DNA from: Orobanche coerulescens
Lineage: Eukaryota > Streptophyta > Magnoliopsida > Lamiales > Orobanchaceae
Assembly: GCA_033398695.1 (NCBI GenBank)
Contig: CM065801.1
Location: 2,108,001-2,172,000 of the forward strand
DNA: 64,000 bases
Direction of reading: 5' to 3'
Made by a program: the position numbers and the translations under genes. Positions 34,426-45,740 of the stretch are shown piece by piece; the stretch's first letter is position 1, and every line of letters starts with the position of its first letter. The notes beneath the pieces were generated by a model. It saw only the letters and a program-made list of their open reading frames with translations. It did not search any database and was not told where the DNA came from.

Positions 34426-35100
34426 AAAAGTGAGTGGATCAACCCGAACATCTTCTGATCGAGCCGAGTCCTGGGCACGATTTCCCGGCAGCGAGTGATT
34501 ATTTCTCGGGCTTCGGTCCGCACCGCGGCCTCTCCCCGTGCATCCCCTGATAGCTCTCTCTCCATACTGAAGTAGGAAGGTCGCATAATGATTATATTTC
34601 CCGCATGATTAGCACGTTATGATTATGTCATGAGATGATGAAAATGAGTATACATGCTCTAACTTAGTGATTATATGAATGATTTACTGAAGTTACATGA
34701 TTATCTGATGAAATTCTTGAAATGATTATCTTGAATAACTTAACAAGATTGATAATATGATCATCCAGATTGACAACTGAGTAATGAAATGAATTGAGTA
34801 ATTAACGAGTTAACATGATCGACCTGATTATTAACTGAGTAATGAAATGAATTGAGTGATTGATGAGTTAATATGATCGTGCCGATCATAATGAATGATG
34901 ATATTTGAGGATTGTCAAATGATGAATGATGAATGAATGACTATTGCCAGAAATTATACCATGGCGTTAGAAGTCTTACAGTTCTTTCTATTCGATTGGC
35001 TCGGATTCGCACAGTCACACGTGACGCTAAATTCCAATTATACTAGTCCGATGAAGATGATTTCAAATGAGACATGACTTGGATGTTAGTATTCAAAACC

Positions 35101-35113
35101 ACTCTCGATACCA
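35101..35113 (-). other. D primer-binding site, diverged
   Basis: The minus strand reads TGGTATCGAGAGT just outside the right LTR. It begins like the initiator tRNA-Met complement (TGGTATC) but departs afterwards. Confidence 0.6.
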
Positions 35114-35116
35114 ACT

Positions 35117-37566
35117 CGTAACACCCCAAACTAGGCGGATATTACGGTCGTAGATCCCCAACCGGGACCCACTGTGCAAATGAAAATGAATGAATTACAC
35201 AAGATAAATGTAGTACCGAACTACATTACAACAATAATTACTCCGATGAGGAGTTTAGTTACAACACACCAGACAACATCAATACTAGTGTATTTTATAT
35301 GAAGATAAAATACACAACATCAATGAAATGAGCATTCAAACGGAATGTCTCGCAATGAATAAATAAAGGAAACATGAATGATCAATAAATGATCAACAGA
35401 TCGGGCCCCTACTAGTATCACTCGACTCCTCGCCGTCACCGTGCTCTCCCGTGCTTTAGCCTTGCCATGACACGAAAAACAATACCCCAACGGGCCGGTT
35501 ACGTAACAACAATCCTCAAGGGTTGAAAATACACAAACATGATTTAACTGAAGTTATGAAATATCCTTAATTATGAATTACGCTGAAGGGGAGCATCATA
35601 GTACGCCCGTAGTGTTCTGTGCAAGTGTACAAGACGGATGACCGGACACACCCGTCCTTGTACCTAATTAGTCTCACGGAGGTAATCGTTACCGTGTGCA
35701 CAGTCCAATGTATCACTCCCAATACATGGCCATCACGTGCCCGACTAAAAATCCCACACATCCGCACCCGGCCACGCAATATGAACCCAGAAGGTCATAT
35801 GAACAAGAATGACCATAATGAATATCAATGAATAATACTAATCCGACAAAGTCAAGAATGACTCACCGATACAAAAGTGATAATGAAGTGATTGATAGTT
35901 TTCAATGAAATGATTGGAACCGCCGTTCCTCGCTAATGAAATGATTATCCGACAATTACAAGTCTCAAAATGATTAATACAATGATGAATGAGTTATGAT
36001 TATGAATGATCAACAACAAGAGGAATGAATATCCTTTTAACCGAGTAAGATTTAACTTACTCAATACCGATGAAGAATGTCCGTCCACGAACAACGTCCT
36101 AACCAAGATACCGATCGCTCGAACAACCTTGAATAACAATAATTACCAACAATCGTTCAATACACGTATCAAACAACAAAACACGACTAACCCAAGGGTC
36201 GAAACAACGATAAACAAACTCATAGGCATTCCAACGAATACATAACCGACCGCACAACTTCGGAAATATCCAATCCCGAATATGTCGAAACCCACACCAA
36301 AATGAGTATTTCGAACTAACAAAACACTTCAATGATCTCAATAATCCATTAGGAATCCATAATTCATGATTACAACGACATCAATCGGAAAATCCCCAAT
36401 TAACCGAAGTCAACCCCAAGGGTTCTTGAAAACAATTCCGAAAATAACCATTAAATCCGTAGGAATGTATTTATCCAAGTAGATAATCCATAACTTAACA
36501 TATCCCAATGATAATCCAAGCTTACACGAAGAAATCGGAAGGAAAACCCAAAAATCCGAAATTCTAGATCCAAGAGATTAATACCTTTGATTCGATGTGA
36601 TGAAGAAGATGAAATGATGATCAATCCGAAAGATGAGCTTGAAGATGATGGTTGATGATTACACCTCGAAGAACCCTCTCTGAATCGCTCGAAATCGCCC
36701 AAAAATACCGAAGGAGTGAAATGAGATGAACAAATGAAGAAGTCTGACTAACTGTCCAATTTATACTGGACCGTGTTAGCGTGCGCTAGCCTTGTGCATA
36801 GCGTGCGCTAACGAGTAATTTGGGTAGTCCAAGGTCCACCGTCCGAACACGGTAGCGCGCGCTACGTACCTCTTTGTAGCGTGCGCTACGGCCATACTAC
36901 TAGCGTGCGCTAATATCCATTGTTAGCGTGCGCTAGCGAAATATTTAACGCCCGATCGGGAGTCCGTAAAACCATCTCCCTCCGATCTAACCTCGATAGC
37001 GTGCGCTACAATCATTATTTAGCGTGCGCTAATATATCGATTGCGTACGCTAACAACAATGCATAGCGTGCGCTATGAATAAACCCGGTGCGATCCGGAG
37101 CCACCGGACTCAACCTGATCCGCCCCTAGCGCGCTACTCCACACACATAGCGTGCGCTACTACGACCCGTTAGCGCGCGCTACTTACCACTCGTAGCGTG
37201 CGCTACAAATATTCTCACCGCACCAGTACCTTCTGGACTGCAGCCAAGGTAGCCTTAGCGTGCGCTAAAGCTGAGCGGTAGCGTGCGCTACCTATACCCA
37301 ATTAGCGTACGCTAAAAGGAGTATGTAGCGTGCGCTACTCCTCAAGCACAGCTTGCAACGAAAATGACAATGATGATAAACACGGCACGAAACTCCAATC
37401 AGATTAATGATGAATGACGATCGATACTCGATACAATTACTCTGAATGATGAATACCATGACTGAATCTGAGTGACAAATGATCAATAATGAATGAAATT
37501 ACTGAGTATCAAATACTGAATGATAATTACTGAGTGATAATTACTGAATTACAACTGGGTATTACA
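35117..37566 (-). repeat. D right LTR (5' LTR)
   Basis: 2450 bp, with its first base C where the left LTR has T (CGTAACACC for TGTAACACC). The TATA box is at 36760-36765. The palindrome array at 36777-37337 mirrors the left one. Differences from the left LTR fall in small clusters, for example near 35275-35410 and 37080-37135. Confidence 0.93.
36777..37337 (-). promoter_or_regulatory. U3 phased palindrome array, D right LTR
   Basis: Same layout as 29862-30428: TAGCGTGCGCTA-type units in groups with ~23-bp spacing, starting 11 bp upstream of the TATA box. The unit that is degenerate in the left array is better kept here (GCGTACGCTA near 37044). Confidence 0.92.
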
Positions 37567-37929
37567 CAAATGACATAATCGAAGACATATATCATTGTAT
37601 CTTTCCAATATACAATTCACATAACCTCAAGAATCTTAACAACGATACCATAATCATCTTCATACGAATTATTCATCAACAATGACATCAAAATCCGAAT
37701 TCAAGGTGTAGAGTTCATCAACATACCTCAATAACATGAATAACACAATCAAACTCTTCAATAATCATTGATATCTTCATATCCAAGCCTCTAATCCATG
37801 CTTCCCAAGCTCATAACCGAGTTAGAAGAGCCACAATCACCCTCTGAGGGTTGAAAGACGAAGAAACGAGGTGGAACTTCTCTAAAATGACGGAATGATA
37901 GGTCTCACTTATATATATAAACACACAGC

Positions 37930-38327
37930 TTACGTACACTATATGAACTATCTAGCGTACGTAACAACCATTACGTATGTTATCCTTCCTTGGTAGCGTA
38001 CGTAACGATAGTCCAGAACCTCCTGTCTCAATTCGTGCCTTGTGTTACGTACGTAACACCTTTGCCGTAGCGTGCGTAACACAGAGTTGACTTGCTACAG
38101 TAAAATACACGTTTAACATACGTAATGTACCACGCATAATGTACGTTAACCAAGAGTTGACTAGTCTATGCACGTTCTTCGCCGAAAGCTGCCGACCACG
38201 GGACCCACCTGTCGGCCATAGCTTGATCCTATCTGATTCCCCTCGTTACGTACGTAATGCATTGTGCATAGCGTACGTAACGCTTAACATTTTAGCGTAC
38301 TTTATCTTATAAACTTAACGTACGTTA
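37930..38327 (-). promoter_or_regulatory. U3 phased palindrome array, C right LTR
   Basis: Starts are at 37930, 37953, 37971, 37994; 38045, 38068, 38114, 38137; and 38246, 38269, 38293, 38316. Spacing is 23-24 bp apart from one 18-bp step and one 46-bp (2 x 23) step. Units: TAGCGTACGTAA, TTACGTACGTAA, TAACGTACGTTA. The perfect palindrome GTGTTACGTACGTAACAC is at 38042-38059. The TATA-like sequence (37909-37922) is directly downstream in the minus sense. Confidence 0.92.
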
Positions 38328-38590
38328 AGGACTCTGTACTTAGCCATTTTCAGCTATCATTGTCCCACATCTCAACATACTAGATACGAACATACGGCAT
38401 ACTGATTATATATACTCAACACAATATATCCTCAAATGCAATTGTCGACCAAATACGGCAATTATATCAATATTGACATCTTAGTCCTTAATTTATTTTA
38501 TCCATACTGTACAGATTCCACGATGTACAATATAACTCGGATAAAATAATATTAAATAACAGTAGTAGAAATTCTGAATATTACAGTATC

Positions 38591-38885
38591 CATGAGCAAC
38601 ACATTCAACACTCAATATCTTCAAAGACTAACGACACGACTACCCCAACAACTTAACCATCCTAGACGCACCTCTACCCATCAACAAGTATACAACCAAT
38701 CAACTAATCTCAACAAATTCAATCCCATAATACACACAAAAACACCATTCACACTTTGCATAATATCAATTCACATACACAAACCCAAACATACACAAAA
38801 ACACGCACTGACACACACACACACACAATCCTGCAAACACACACAAACACATAGACTTACACACACACACACACAAACATAAGCA
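38591..38885. other. Flanking DNA right of C, with CA microsatellite
   Basis: No gene is seen. It is the other side of the C insertion site and may continue the old LTR of 190-1095, which I could not confirm. From about 38730 it is rich in ACACAC runs, so the ORF across it is a low-complexity product. Confidence 0.6.
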
Positions 38886-38893
38886 TGCACACA

Positions 38894-39394
38894 TAAGGCT
38901 GTTCTCGGTTCGGTTCGGTCCGAGTATTGTCTTCTCGAGTCTGGACCGTTAAGGTATCGAGTATTACCGGTTTCGGGTCCCAACTTCGATACTTATATCC
39001 GGACCGCTAATGTTTCGGGTGAGTATCGGTCTCGGGTATTTCAGACGGGTTCTCGGGTATCTTGTATCATTAAAAGCCCTAATCACTAAAACTTCATAAT
39101 CGAAATAAGAATGGAGGGTTTTTCTCAAATGTATGCTAAGAAAATTAAGAGATAAGGTCTTTTAACTTATTTTTTCTATATGTACTAATACCTTATACAA
39201 TATTTTATACAATGTATGTTTACGAAAATTTACCGGGTTTTTTACCGAGTTAACGATTTCGGTCCTTATCTGTCTCAGTTATAACTTCGGTACCATTATC
39301 CGGACCGCTAACATTTTGGGTGAGTATCGATCCCGGGTATTATCGGATGGTTCTCGGGCGGTTCTCGAGTATAATTGGACCGCTAACAGCCCTA
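38894..39394. mobile_element. hAT-type MITE 2
   Basis: A 501-bp element with an 8-bp target duplication TGCACACA at 38886-38893 and 39395-39402. The ends are TAAGGCTGTT and (reverse complement) TAGGGCTGTT, so the TIRs are imperfect. Subterminal GGTTCGG/GGACCGCTAA and TCTCGGGT strings recur inside. It has no coding capacity. TIR start and duplication length fit hAT, and it is unrelated in sequence to MITE 1. Confidence 0.9.
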
Positions 39395-39402
39395 TGCACA
39401 CA

Positions 39403-40024
39403 CAAATTCTTACACACATATATACATAATATATATATATATATAATATATATATATATACATATATATATATACATACAACACACACACAACTGTGTTT
39501 ACACACACTCACACAGGGCCTCTTGAGCCTGATTCGAAACCCGACCGCCGAACCCAGATCTTGCAACCATCGGCTTGACTCCTGTTGGCATCGAGACTCC
39601 AAAGGTAAACTGTCTTCGATCACTCTGGCTATGCCGATTTGAAGTAATCCGGTTGCCGGAAGAACTCAACTAAAGCAGTTGACTTCTATCAAAAGCATCT
39701 CCGGTCGTCGGAACTATAGCTCTATCGGATCGCCACTAATAGGTGTGCCTCAGAACTCAAATCACGTTCATGGCCGGAGACCAAGAAGAAAACTCGTCGC
39801 CTGAGATCCACCTCGCCAGAACCTCGAAATCCAAACAAACTGACTGCAGTTCCACAGCTCCGACATGTCTGAAGGTCCGGCTAGATCTCTCATTCTCCAG
39901 TCACAAGCCACCCTGCCGCCGTCGAGATTCGGTTGTTGTCGCCGGAGACACCAGCCCATCGCGTTGACCTCCGGGGTTCACCTGTGCCGAAACCTAACTC
40001 CCACAACCAAGTCCAGGCCATGAT
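39403..40024. other. Microsatellites and GC-rich single-copy-like DNA
   Basis: Positions 39415-39515 are AT and AC microsatellites. Positions 39520-40024 are GC-richer and look different from all the TEs here, with several CCGG/CGCCGG strings. Its continuation after the copia element is 46772-46933. Read on the minus strand, the joined segment has a TC-rich stretch (from 46933 downward) followed by the GC-rich part, as in a gene 5' end. No protein family is recognised and I do not call a gene. Confidence 0.45.
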
Positions 40025-40029
40025 CTTAG

Positions 40030-41139
40030 TGTTGGAAATATAAGATAAAATGGAGGAAATGGGCTATTTTGAGCAGCCCATTTGAGAGGAAATTTTGAGT
40101 GGGCTCGACTACGAGTTAAAGTCAGGACTTAGTTGGAATACGTAGTAATCCGTACGAGGTTTCCAAAACATGTAAGAACACTCAAAATGATTGAGGTATG
40201 AATGAGATATAATGTTCCAAAGTGAACCCTTTAAAAATGAATTTGGGATGCTATCCCACATTGGAAAAAGAAGGGAGAAATTGTGAGTATATAAGGAGAT
40301 GCGGACAAAGGCATGTTCAAAATGAGACATGTGTGGATGTGTGACTAGGCGCCCCTCGCGCACACACACACACACACGCGCGCCGCCGTCGTCCGGCCGG
40401 CTCAGCTCGGCTCGTCTCGTCTCGTCTCGGTTCGTCTCGGTTCGTCTCGGCCTCGGTCTCGGTCGAAGGGCGATTTGGGCGAAATGTCTCGGCGTCTCGA
40501 AGTTATCTTTTTACTGCAATTTTATTCGGTAAAATTTATTTTACCGAAAATACCTCAATTAATAAATTCCGAATTTTTTGGATCCAGATAAAATCAAATC
40601 TGGATAAGTATTTCGATCGGTCTAGAGTTCCTACAGAAACCAATTTCGATCGGTTTAGAGTTCCTCCAGATACCAATTTCGATCGGTATAGAGTTCTCCA
40701 GCACACAACCTCCTCCAGTCTTCACCTATAAATACCCGGCTGAGGGGGCTCGATTTCACAATTATTTTTTGCGGACGAATTTCAAAGCCTACACAGCCAA
40801 ATATTTTCTTCGTTTTTCTTTCTTCTGCGGTCGGTGATAGTAGACAGATTTTGTTCTAGTTCGTTGAGGGTGCAGCGGATCACAGATTCGTTACATCGAG
40901 CTGTTGTTTTATCCTGGGAGGCAGACGTCATACACCGTGGTGAGGACGAATTTGCTTTAAGGAGACAGAGTATCTGGACTCAACAGCGAAACTTTCGTTT
41001 CACGTACGGGATCGGCGGATTTCGTTTTGCTAACAATTTTCTGCAGGGCTTATACTATATATACATATATCGAATATATATATATATATATATATATTTT
41101 CTGTTATTTTCAAGTAATTGTTTTCAAATTATTTCAACA
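40030..41139 (+). repeat. Copia LTR1
   Basis: TGTTGGAAATAT to TTATTTCAACA. It holds a CA/CG microsatellite near 40365, a hairpin with arms TTCGGTAAAAT/ATTTTACCGAA at 40525-40548, three ~34-bp tandem units with CGATCGGT(C/T/A)TAGAGTT (40611-40695), a TATA box at 40726-40734, and a TA microsatellite (~41054-41097). Confidence 0.94.
40726..40734 (+). promoter_or_regulatory. TATA box, copia LTR1
   Basis: CTATAAATA, conserved at 43564-43572 (LTR2) and 46353-46361 (LTR3). It lies after the three CGATCGGT repeats. A second TATA-like GTATATAAGG is at about 40287, so the true promoter is not certain. Confidence 0.65.
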
Positions 41140-41200
41140 ATCTTAAAGCAAATTTCTTTTACTTGATTAAAACAGATCTATTTTCGTAAAGCTAATCAGT

Positions 41201-42724
41201 ATGGATTCTCAAAATCCAACACTGTCTACGGACGTTTCTGGAGGTGCGCCTCAGAAAATCGGCTCGGGTTCAGCGACTGGAGGTGCGCCTCTAATAACTG
41301 GATCGGGTACAGCTTCGATTCCGACAACTACTTCGGTTTCGGTTTCGGTAAACCATGCGGACAAACCAGAGAAATTCAACGGGCAGAATTTCAAGAGATG
41401 GCAGCAGAAGATGATGTTCTATCTGACCACTCTAGGCTTGTCTCGATTCCTCAAGGAGGATGCGCCAAAATATGACGAGGACAGTGACCAACAAACTCTG
41501 ATGGCCATTGACGCTTGGAAAACTTCCGACTATCTGTGTCGGAACTAGGTGATAAATGGCATTTCCGATTCACTGTACAACGTGTACAGCAGTGCTAAAT
41601 CAGCTAAGGCGTTATGGGACTCACTAGACCATAAATACAAAATCGAGGACGCCGGTGCCAAGAAGTGGATTGTTGGATGGTTTCTCGATTACAAGATGAT
41701 GGACTCCAAGACGGTAGTGAGTCAAGTACAAGAGCTGCAAGTGATCATTCACGAAATCCATGCTGAAGGAATGGTCATTAGCGAATCCTTCCAAGTGGTC
41801 ATTGTGATCGAAAAATTGCACCCGAATTGGTAAGATTTCAAGAATTATCTAAAGCACAAGCGCAATGAAATGAGCATGGAAGATCTGATCGTTAGACTTC
41901 GCATAGAGGAAGACAACCGAGGATCAGAGAAGAAAGTAAATATTGTTGTGGCAAAGGCCAATGTTGTGGAAACTGGACAGACATCCAAGAAAGGCAACAA
42001 TGGAAAGGGAACCAAGCTGGGACCTAAAGGAGGAATTGGGAAAAAGAAAGAAAAATTCCTTGGAAAATGCTACAACTGTGAAAAGATGGGTCATAGGGCG
42101 GCCGATCAGTGCCCAAAGAAACAAAAGAAAAAGGAGGGTAATGCAGCACATCTGATTACCGAACAAGTGGAACATCTTGACTTATGTGCTGTGATCTCCG
42201 AAGTGAACCTAGTTGGCTCAAACACCAAAGAGTGGTAGATTGACACTGGAGCAACTAGGCATATATGTGCCAACAAGACTATGTTCTCCTCCTTGGAAGA
42301 AAAGGATGCCGGTGATATACTGTATATGGGAAATTCTGCAACCTCAACTATCTTGGGCGAAGGCACGGTGATCTTAAAGATGACGTCTGGAAAGGAAGTG
42401 ACTCTTAAACGCGTGTTATATGTGCCTGATATTCGAAGGAACCTTATTTCGGGTACCTTGTTGATGAAGCATGGCTTTAGAACAGTTTTCGAGTCCGATA
42501 AAGTTATTTTGTCGAAAAATGGTGTGTTTATAGGCAAGGGATATGAATGTGATGGGCTAGTTAAGCTCAATGTAATGACTATCAAAAATAATGAAATGAA
42601 GAATTCTTCTGCTTACTTGCTTGAGTCTCCTAATTTATGGCATGCTAGATTAGGACATGTTAATTTGAATGCAATACGTAGACTAATTGCATTACAACAC
42701 ATACCAATATTTAAAGGCATTTAG
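41201..42724 (+). pseudogene. Copia gag-protease copy 1, with three stops
   Basis: Same reading frame as the intact copy at 44059, but in-frame stops occur at 41546-41548 (TAG), 41831-41833 (TAA) and 42236-42238 (TAG). At these places the intact copy has TAT, AAA and TGG. It keeps the usual HADKPEKFNGQNFKRW motif of copia Gag, which copy 2 has lost. The zinc knuckle is disturbed: after GHRAAD it reads QC, one residue longer than the normal spacing. It ends like copy 2 after WHARLGHVN. It cannot make a full Gag. Confidence 0.92.
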
Positions 42725-42885
42725 TCACACTGTCTAGCCAGTAAGGAGAATATATCTTTTCGAGGGAAGGTTCAAGGAGCATACTCTACCTATCCTATGC
42801 AATGCCTAACCGTAGTAACTATCACCAAGTCAACTCCGTGTCTGACGTGTGCTGCTGGACCATCAATCTCATTCATGTGGGGGAT

Positions 42886-43911
42886 TGTTGGAAATATAAG
42901 ATAAAATGGAGGAAATGGGCTATTTTGAGCAGCCCATTTGAGAGGAAATTTTGAGTGGGCTCGACTACGAGTTAAAGTTGGGACTTAGTTGGAATACGTA
43001 GTACTTCGTACGAGGTTTTCAAAACATGTAAGAACACTTAAAATGATTGAGGTATGAATGAGATATAATATTCCAAAGTGAACCCTTTAAAAATGAATTT
43101 GGGATGCTATCCCACATTGGAAAAAGAAGGGAGAAATTGTGAGTATATAAGGAGATGTGGACAAAGGCATGTTCAAAATGAGACATGTGTGGATGTGTGA
43201 CTAGGCGCCCCTCGCGCACACACACACACGCGCGCGCCGTCGCCGACGTCCGTCCGGCTGGCCGGCCGGCCGGCTCGATTCGGTTCGGCTCGGTCTCGGT
43301 CGAAGGGCGATTTGGGCGAAATGTCTCGGCGTCTCGAAGTTATCTTTTTACTGTAATTTTATTCGGTAAAATTTATTTTACCGAAAATACCTCAATTAAT
43401 AAATTCCGAATTTTTCGGATCCAGATAAAATCGAATCTGGATAAGTATTCCGATCGGTCTAGAGTTCCTACAGAAACCAATTTCGATCGGTTTAGAGTTC
43501 CTCCAGATACCAATTTCGATCGGTATAGAGTTCCTCCAGCACACAACATCCTCCAGTCTTCACCTATAAATACCCGGCTGAAGGGGTTCGATTTAACAAT
43601 TATTTTTTGCGGACGAATTTCAAAGCCTACACAGCCAAATATTTTCTTCGTTTTTCTTTCTTCTGGGGTCGGTGATAGTAGACAGATTTTGTTCTAGTTC
43701 GTTGAGGGTGCAGCGGATCACAGATTCGTTACATCGAGTTGTTGTTTTATCCTGGGAGGCAGACGTCATACACCGTGGTGAGGACGAATTTGCTTTAAGG
43801 AGACAGAGTATCTGGACTCAACAGCGAAACTTTCGTTTCACGTACGGGATCGGCGGATTTCGTTTTGCTAACAATTTTCTGCAGGGCTTATACTATATAT
43901 ATACATATATC

Positions 43912-43958
<47 letters not shown>

Positions 43959-43997
43959 CTGTTATTTTCAAGTAATTGTTTTCAAATTATTTCAACA
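42886..43997 (+). repeat. Copia LTR2 (shared middle LTR)
   Basis: Preceded by the polypurine tract CATGTGGGGGAT and followed by internal 2. It has no target duplication on either side. The TATA box is at 43564-43572, the hairpin at 43362-43385, and the TA microsatellite is longest here (about 43913-43955). Confidence 0.93.
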
Positions 43998-44058
43998 ATC
44001 TTAAAGCAAATTTCTTTTACTTGATTAAAACAGATCTATTTTCGTAAAGCTAATCAGT

Positions 44059-45579
44059 ATGGATTCTCAAAACCCAACACTGTCTACGGACGTTTCTGGA
44101 GGTGCGCCTCAGAAAATCGGCTCGGGTTCAGCGACTGGAGGTGTGCCTCTAATAACTGGATCGGGTACAACTTCGATTCCGATAACTACTTGGTTTGATT
44201 CAGAAACCATGCGGACAAACCAGATAAATTCAACGCGTAATTTCGAGAGATGGCGTGAGAAGATGATGTTCTATCTGACCACTCTAGGCTTGTCTCGATT
44301 CCTCAAGGAGGATGCGCCAAAATATGACGAGGACAGTGACCAACAAACTCTGATGACCATTGACGCTTGGAAAACTTCCGACTATCTGTGTCGGAACTAT
44401 GTGATGAATGGCCTTGCCGATTCACTGTACAACGTGTACAATAGTGCTAAATCAGCTAAGGCGTTATGGGACTCACTAGACCATAAATACAAAATCGAGG
44501 ACGCCGGTGCCAAGAAGTGGATTGTTGGACGGTTTCTCGGTTACAAGATGATGGACTCCAAGACGGTAGTGAGTCAAGTACAAGAGCTGCAAGTGATCAT
44601 TCACGAAATCCATGCTGAAGGAATGGTCATTAGCGAATCCTTCCAAGTGGCTGCTGTGATCGAAAAATTGCCCCCGACTTGGAAAGATTTCAAGAATTAT
44701 CTAAAGCACAAGCGCAACGAAATGAGCATGGAAGATCTGATCATTAGACTTCGCATAGAGAAAGACAACCGAGGATCAGAGAACAAAGTAAATATTGCTG
44801 TGGCAAAGGCCAATGTTGTGGAAACTGGACAGACATCCAAGAAAGGCAACAATGGAAAGGGAATCAAGCTGGGACCTAAAGGAGGAATTGGGAAAAAGAA
44901 AGAAAAATTCCTTGGAAAATGCTACAACTGTGAAAAGATGGGTCATAGGGCGGCCGACTGCAGGCTGCCAAAGAAACCAAAGAAAAAGGAGGGTAATACA
45001 GCACATCTGATTACCGAACAAGTGGAACATCTTGACTTATGTGCTATGATCTCTGAAGTGAACCTAGTTGGCTCAAACACCAAAGAGTGGTGGATTGACA
45101 CTGGAGCAACTAGGTATATATGTGCCAACAAGACTATGTTCTCCTCCTTGGAAGAAAAGGATGCCGGTGATATACTGTATATGGGAAATTCTGCAACCTC
45201 AACTATCTTGGGCGAAGGCACGGTGATCTTAAAGATGACGTCTGGAAAGGAAGTGACTCTTAAACGCGTGTTATATGTGCCTGATATTCGAAGGAAACTT
45301 ATTTCGGGTACCTTGTTGATGAAGCATGGCTTTAGAACAGTTTTCGAGTCCGATAAAGTTATTTTGTCGAAAAATGGTGTGTTTATAGGCAAGGGATATG
45401 AATGTGATGGGCTAGTTAAGCTCAATGTAATGACTATAAAAAATAATGAAATGAATAATTCTTCTGCTTACTTGCTTGAGTCTCCTAATTTATGGCATGC
45501 TAGATTAGGACATGTTAATTTTAATGCAATGCGTAGACTAATTGCATTACAACACATACCAATATTTAAAGGCATTTAG
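44059..45579 (+). CDS. Copia Gag with partial protease, intact frame
   Basis: 506 residues from ATG. The N-terminal 45 residues are Ser/Thr/Gly-rich. Residues ~60-235 are the copia-type Gag (UBN2-like: [45 protein letters not shown]). A basic stretch precedes the zinc knuckle [14 protein letters not shown] (288-301). The protease motif DTGA is at 347-350, and a GAG-pre-integrase end has [10 protein letters not shown]. The frame stops soon after, because all of integrase and RT is deleted. Residues ~45-59 read in a shifted frame compared with copy 1, which restores itself. Gag may still be made and would package RNA, relying on another element for RT and integrase. Confidence 0.92.
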   Translation: MDSQNPTLSTDVSGGAPQKIGSGSATGGVPLITGSGTTSIPITTWFDSETMRTNQINSTRNFERWREKMMFYLTTLGLSRFLKEDAPKYDEDSDQQTLMTIDAWKTSDYLCRNYVMNGLADSLYNVYNSAKSAKALWDSLDHKYKIEDAGAKKWIVGRFLGYKMMDSKTVVSQVQELQVIIHEIHAEGMVISESFQVAAVIEKLPPTWKDFKNYLKHKRNEMSMEDLIIRLRIEKDNRGSENKVNIAVAKANVVETGQTSKKGNNGKGIKLGPKGGIGKKKEKFLGKCYNCEKMGHRAADCRLPKKPKKKEGNTAHLITEQVEHLDLCAMISEVNLVGSNTKEWWIDTGATRYICANKTMFSSLEEKDAGDILYMGNSATSTILGEGTVILKMTSGKEVTLKRVLYVPDIRRKLISGTLLMKHGFRTVFESDKVILSKNGVFIGKGYECDGLVKLNVMTIKNNEMNNSSAYLLESPNLWHARLGHVNFNAMRRLIALQHIPIFKGI

Positions 45580-45740
45580 TCACACTGTCTAGCGAGTAAA
45601 GAGAATATATCTTTTCGAGGGAAGGTTCAAGGAGCATACTCTACCTATCCTATGCAATGCCTAACCGTAGTAACTATCACCAAGTCAACTCCGTGTCTGA
45701 CGTGTGCTGCTGGACCATCAATCTCATTCATGTGGGGGAT

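Larger units (their letters stand above)
28209..37566 (-). mobile_element. Degenerate Ty3/gypsy element D
   Basis: A 9.36-kb element inserted into the C right LTR, with target duplication CAAAT. LTRs are at 28209-30657 and 35117-37566. Internal relics on the minus strand are gag with a zinc knuckle and a broken RT. RNase H and integrase are absent, and several tandem repeats occupy the space. The LTRs are almost identical outside small clusters of differences. So the insertion is young even though the internal region is decayed, meaning that it moved as an already defective element. Confidence 0.92.
1101..38585 (-). mobile_element. LARD-like LTR retrotransposon C, with nested elements
   Basis: LTRs lie at 1101-5294 and 25774-38585 (the second interrupted). 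The 5-bp target duplication GTATC is at 1096-1100 and 38586-38590. Orientation is minus: the PBS complement (TGGTATCAGAGC) is next to the right LTR and the polypurine tract is next to the left LTR. After removing the hAT MITE, B, E and D with their target duplications, about 9.2 kb remain: LTRs near 3.4 kb and an internal region near 2.3 kb with no recognisable gag or pol. This matches a large retrotransposon derivative, a non-autonomous element. It is the oldest insertion of the nest, because four elements sit inside it. Confidence 0.9.
25774..38585 (-). repeat. C right LTR (5' LTR), split by D
   Basis: LTR sequence covers 25774-28208 and 37572-38585. The gap is element D with target duplication CAAAT at 28204-28208 and 37567-37571. 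It lacks the hAT MITE found in the left LTR (empty site near 26459). It shows scattered base differences from the left LTR, so C is older than A, D or E. The leader tandem domain is at about 26813-26938. Confidence 0.92.

Noticed and set aside
38592..38882. 96-residue ORF with a His/Thr-rich tail
   Set aside because: It is a translation of ACAC microsatellites.
39279..39623. 114-residue minus-strand ORF
   Set aside because: Most of it is TA and CA microsatellite translation, and it overlaps the end of hAT MITE 2.
42106..42585. Minus-strand ORF inside copia copy 1 (and 44943-45425 in copy 2)
   Set aside because: It lies antisense to the Gag-protease frame and has no recognisable domain; it is a shadow of that frame.
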